Source: Pilatotrama ljubarskyi
Lineage: Eukaryota > Basidiomycota > Agaricomycetes > Polyporales > Polyporaceae
Assembly (NCBI GenBank): GCA_022385805.1
Contig: MU277755.1
Span: 11,913-75,912, forward strand
Length of the DNA: 64,000 nt
Reading direction: 5' to 3'
Under the pieces are notes generated by a model. It had not been told where the DNA came from. It worked only from the letters and a program-made list of their open reading frames with translations, and did not search any database. The translations under genes were made by a program, and so were the position numbers. Within the stretch, counting starts at the first letter, position 1. Every line of letters starts with the position of its first letter. Below are positions 60,385 through 64,000 of this stretch, in pieces.

Positions 60385-60865
60385 GCGTGATGTGAATGTG
60401 TGGGGGTTGTATATATGATGGGATGCGTACGGACGGACGGAAGAGACGACGACGAGAGAGGCGCGACAGACAAAATGAGGGACAGCAGTGGGAGGGGTAT
60501 GCACGGAACGCACTGGGGGAATGTGGGCACAGGCACTCGAGCACAGAGACTGGGATGCAAAGGCAAGGCAGGGCAAAGTGGGTGGGTGGGTGGTACAACT
60601 CGGCAAAAAAAGTCCAAGAAACAACACACGGAAGCGTCGAACTGATCATCATCATCCTACACACGCGTATATCTAACGGAGTGGACAGGCACGCCGTTTC
60701 TTTTTTTCGCAGAGCCCTGCCCGCGGGTCGGTCTTCCTCGTCTATCCCCATCTTCCTCTTCCTCTTCTCCATCGCACTTCCCGCTTCCTCGACTCACTTC
60801 CTGCATCTCGCACGGACCGTCGGATGGACGCACGAAGATCAAGATCAGCACCGAAGCGCACCCCG
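60385..60865. other. Spacer downstream of the HSF-type gene
   Basis: G-rich and simple sequence with long frames on both strands but no motif. Presumably the 3' untranslated region of the HSF-type gene. Confidence 0.4.
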
Positions 60866-63800
60866 TCAGCTCGACGGCTGCTTCGTCATCGACGGGATCG
60901 ACAGCATCGGCAGCTGCCCCCTCGACAACGACCCGATATTCGGCACCTCCTCGCGCCTCGGCCCGCCGCCATTCCCCATGCTCCCCACGCCTCCCAGCGC
61001 GCCCAAGCCCGATCCTCCCGGCGAGCTCCCGCCCGCCCCGCGCGGCGCGAGCCCGCTCCCGCTGCGCGGCCGCGTCTGCGGCCAGCTCGTCAGGCCGTAC
61101 CCGAGCGGGGCGCTGTCGCTCCGCGCGCGGCTGCCCTTCTTCAGGGTGGACGAGGAGCTCGCGGACCCGCCGGACGAGCCGTCCGCGGTGCCGGGCACGG
61201 AGAACGACGTGGACGAGCCGGGGCCCGTGCGCTGGCGCTTCGCGCCGATGCGGTCCTCAAAGTCCATCGGCCCGGGCGAGGGCGGGAGCGGCGTCGCGAG
61301 CGCGTTCTCGTACCGCGCCGTGCTCACGCCGTGCATCCCGTGGTGCGGGTGGTGGTGCGGGTGTTGGTGCTGGTGCGCGTGGGCGTGGGGATGCTGGTGC
61401 GCGTGGTGCGAGTGCGCGTGGTGCGTGGCGGCCGGGGGCGGCGGCGCGTGCATGCCGCTGCCGTCGTAACTCGGGATGTGCTGGTACGAGTGCTGGCGCG
61501 AGAGCGAGTGCGGTGTGTGCGCGTGCGCGTGCTGGTGCTGGGTGTGGTGCGACGGGAACTCGGCCGTCGTCGGGCTCGAGCCGGGGCTGAGCGAGTGCAG
61601 CGAGTGCAGGCCGCTGTTGGGCAGCGACGAGAGCGAGGGGAAGTGGGACGTCGGCGGGGCGGAGCTCGTCGGGGACGTGACGTATATGTTCGGGCTCTCG
61701 CCGTTATCTAAAATGTCCGTCGGGAACGGCACCGGCACTGCGCGCAGCCGCGGCTCGACGTCAGCACCCTCCCCTTACACGACTACGAAAACGCGGGAAG
61801 GGACGCACCGCTACCGGGGAAGCTCTTGACGACGAAATCGTACATGACCTTCGTCACGCCCGCGAGCCGCTCGACCTTGCCGCGCTCCTGCTGAAACGCG
61901 ATCATGAGTCGGCGGTTGTCCTCGCGCATCTGCGAGAGCTGCGCGGCGACCTCGCCGGGCAGCTCGACGCGGTGCTTGAGCGACGGGTCCGGCTCTAGCG
62001 CCTTGCGCTTGATCTCCTCGAGCAGGTCCGGGCGGCCGCGCAGGAACTTGTGGTGCGAGAACTCCCAGGTCTGGACGTCGGCGGACGTGCGCTGGGCGCG
62101 CGGCGTCTGCGGAGACCCGACGGTGCGCGTTCAGCGAGCGCGCGATGTGTAGGGGAATGACCGGGACTCACGCGGTTGATCTTGTGGAAGCCGTACATGT
62201 TCAGCTGCCGCACGAAGCTCGAGAACTACACCCGAGAGAGACGGTCAACCTCGCTGCCACCGAAGCAAACGGGATGTACTGACGTTGTTGTGCTTGAAGT
62301 GCGAACCGAGGATCGTGCGGCTGAACTCGCCGACGTTGGACACGACGAAGCTAGAGCGAGCGGGGAAAAGCAGGGAAAAAAGAGGGCGACGGTCGGAACG
62401 CGGACACAACACGGCGCGAGAGTAGTTACCTTGTCCCGTGTTCCGTCCAGTTGATGAATTGAGACGATTTAGGGTCGTTGATCATCCTACGGGAGAGGAC
62501 GGGTCAGCGATGGTGGATTCCGATGAAAGCTATTAACGTCTAGTCGTAGTCTGCGCGCTGCGAGATGACCATCCGCTAGCGACGACCCTCTTGGTACCGC
62601 CGATGAGCTCCAGAAGATATTCGCAAGGGATTGGTACCAGCAAAAAGCCTCTCGCCGAAAAACGGTGGCATCGAGAATAGGACATCCGGACTCCTGGATC
62701 AACCTCCGCAACACCGATAGCCTCTGCGCACGCAGTCAAGCACGAGCGGCCGCATGCATGTCCATATGCACTGAGCATCCAGCACGCGTTCCACACGCTG
62801 CGACGCAGCCCAACGCACGCCGTGTCCCCGCGCGTAGCACGCCTTCAGTGCCGGGTACGCACTGCGACTAAGCGCCTACACGAATACACGGGCGCGTACG
62901 CCCTTGACCGATGGCGCCGTGTCCGAGCGCTGCCACCGCGGCGACACGACGGCGCGCGCGCTCCCAAACAGGAATCGCGCGTCGAAGCCCACGCCGCACG
63001 CAAGCTAGCGCGACAGAATAGACTTTGCAGCACAAAAACAGACACTCACTGGTACAGCTTCGTCACAAAGTTGTTGGTCCCGAGCGGCTTGTTGTTGAGC
63101 ACGCCGAGCGACGGCTGCGCGGCCGCGCCCCCTCCGGAGCCGGCGTGGGCGGCAGAGCCGGTAGCGATCTGGCCCTCCATGGGTTTGATGCCGTCGTCGC
63201 CCTCGCCGCCGGAATTGCTGCCGTCGATGGGGCTGCCGTCGGGGTCAAGGCCGGCATAACCCATGTCGACCTCGTCGTACACGCCAGCGCTGGAGCCGGG
63301 GGGGCCGCCGGCGTCGGGGCCGAGGTCGTAGGGGGACTCCTCGACGGAGGTGGCGAGCGGGGCGAGGGTGGTGTAGCTGCGCTTGCGGGGGACGGACTTT
63401 TCGGAAGAGGAGGAGGAGCGGGAGGAGGTGAGGCGCTTGGGCGGGGGTGCGCCGTACGCGTCCGAGTAGTGCTCGGGGTCGTAGCGGACGCCGTGGGCGT
63501 CGGGCGGGGCGAACTGGAAGGGCTGCTGGAGGTGGGAGTGGTGGTGGGCGACGAGGCCGGAGCCGGGGCCGGCGGAAGGAGAGATGGGTGTGATGGGAGA
63601 GACGTGGGAGCTGGCGTGGGTGGAGGGATGCGGGGAGGGGTTGATGGGGGAGAGGTTTGTGGGGGAGGTGACGGAGAGGGAGGAGAGGTTGAGGGAGAGC
63701 GCGGTCTTGTCTGCGCCGGGTCTATGGTGGTCAGCGAGGGAGTCGGACATGGAGGACTGGCTGGAGTGCTGGGAAGGATGCTGGTGCTGGTGCTGGTGCT

Positions 63801-64000
63801 GGTGATGTTGCTGGTGCTGGTGCTGGTGGTGCTGGTGGAAGTAGGACTGGTAGGGCTGCTGCTCGCTGAGGGAGGAGGCGGGGGATGCGGGGGAGGGGAA
63901 GGAGGACTGGTTCTGGGGCGGGGGGAGGAGGTGCGCGGAAGACTGCTGGGACCATTGGCTGGCGGACTGGGACTGGGACTGGGACTGCTGCTGCTGCTGG
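60866..64000 (-). CDS. HSF-type transcription factor, 5' end beyond the window
   Basis: Nuclear DNA-binding regulator with a heat-shock-factor domain. Minus-strand exons are beyond 64000 to 63050, then 62486-62430, 62350-62284, 62225-62172, 62106-61815 and 61737-60866. The N-terminal part is Gln/His/Ser/Pro-rich. The DNA-binding domain starts at FVTKLYQMINDP and includes INWTEHG, HFKHNNFSSFVRQLNMYGFHK (recognition helix) and FSHHKFLRGRPDLL. A short coiled coil follows (LSQMREDNRRLMIAFQQERGKVERL), then a His-rich block (alternating His/Ala/Gln/Pro around 61320-61550) and a basic Ser/Gly tail ending TKQPSS. Four introns interrupt the domain. It is closer in layout to Hsf1/Sfl1-type factors than to Skn7, since no receiver domain follows. 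The start codon is not in the window. Confidence 0.9.
63781..63838 (-). repeat. CACCAG-type hexanucleotide repeat in the HSF-type coding sequence
   Basis: An imperfect tandem CTGGTG on the plus strand encodes alternating His and Gln on the minus strand. A CAG run at 63980-63999 adds polyglutamine. Both are length-variable types of repeat. Confidence 0.8.

Noticed and set aside
59801..60772. Minus-strand frame of 323 codons, Ser/Pro/Cys-rich
   Set aside because: Lies across purine-rich plus-strand sequence downstream of the HSF-type stop; no motif, implausible composition, no splice context.
60396..61469. Plus-strand open frame of 357 codons
   Set aside because: Antisense to the last exon of the HSF-type gene; its composition (Trp/Cys-rich from GC-rich codons) is that of a shadow frame and it has no domain.
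63781..64000. Regularly repeated short motif considered as a CRISPR array
   Set aside because: Coding triplet/hexamer repeat within a eukaryotic gene; no spacer structure, and the genome is fungal.

Overview
The window looks like nuclear DNA of a filamentous basidiomycete, most likely an agaricomycete. Genes are dense, introns are mostly 48-65 bp, several products have fungal-specific architectures (Vps10, Rxt3, an Egh16-like secreted protein, an HSF-type factor), and the transposons are Tnp2, hAT and Plavaka types typical of mushroom-forming fungi. Exon models were built by hand from splice signals, frame continuity and conserved protein motifs; for most of the conserved genes the summed exon lengths are a multiple of three.

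Positions 1-15571 form a transposon nest. The minus-strand 5' part of a Tnp2 (CACTA-type) transposase runs off the left edge (1-2288). A two-exon orphan gene follows (3177-3914). Next is a 1,648-bp hAT element (4132-5779) with 16-bp terminal inverted repeats and a perfect 8-bp target duplication. Only 81 bp further on begins a putative 9.7-kb Plavaka element (5861-15571), bounded by 13-bp inverted repeats. It carries the transposase plus two extra spliced genes of unknown function.

Positions 16308-23757 hold the sorting receptor VPS10 (19 exons) and, convergent to it, a type II membrane protein resembling O-fucosyltransferases. The stretch 23758-27071 has no gene I can support. Positions 27072-38018 carry a Ran-binding-domain protein (Yrb2/Hba1/RanBP3-like), a very large Rxt3 homologue (Rpd3L histone deacetylase complex) and a DUF7330-like protein. 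Positions 38495-42556 carry an Egh16/Gas1-like secreted protein and the small DNA polymerase delta subunit (Pold4/Cdm1).

Positions 42947-52760 are a compact housekeeping block: an NTO1/BRPF-like reader with PHD fingers, bromodomain and PWWP domain; ARP2, divergent from it; a Rim2-type mitochondrial pyrimidine nucleotide carrier; and RPC8, divergent from the carrier. A laccase relic lies at 53916-54229. A 16-exon ArAE/FUSC-type membrane protein follows (54930-59486), then a tentative small gene, and an HSF-type transcription factor that runs off the right edge.

The genes do not form one pathway. Chromatin and transcription functions recur (Rxt3, NTO1, RPC8, HSF), which may be chance. The least familiar biology is the multi-gene Plavaka element; NTO1 and the FUSC gene also need very small exons (15, 29 and 7 nt).
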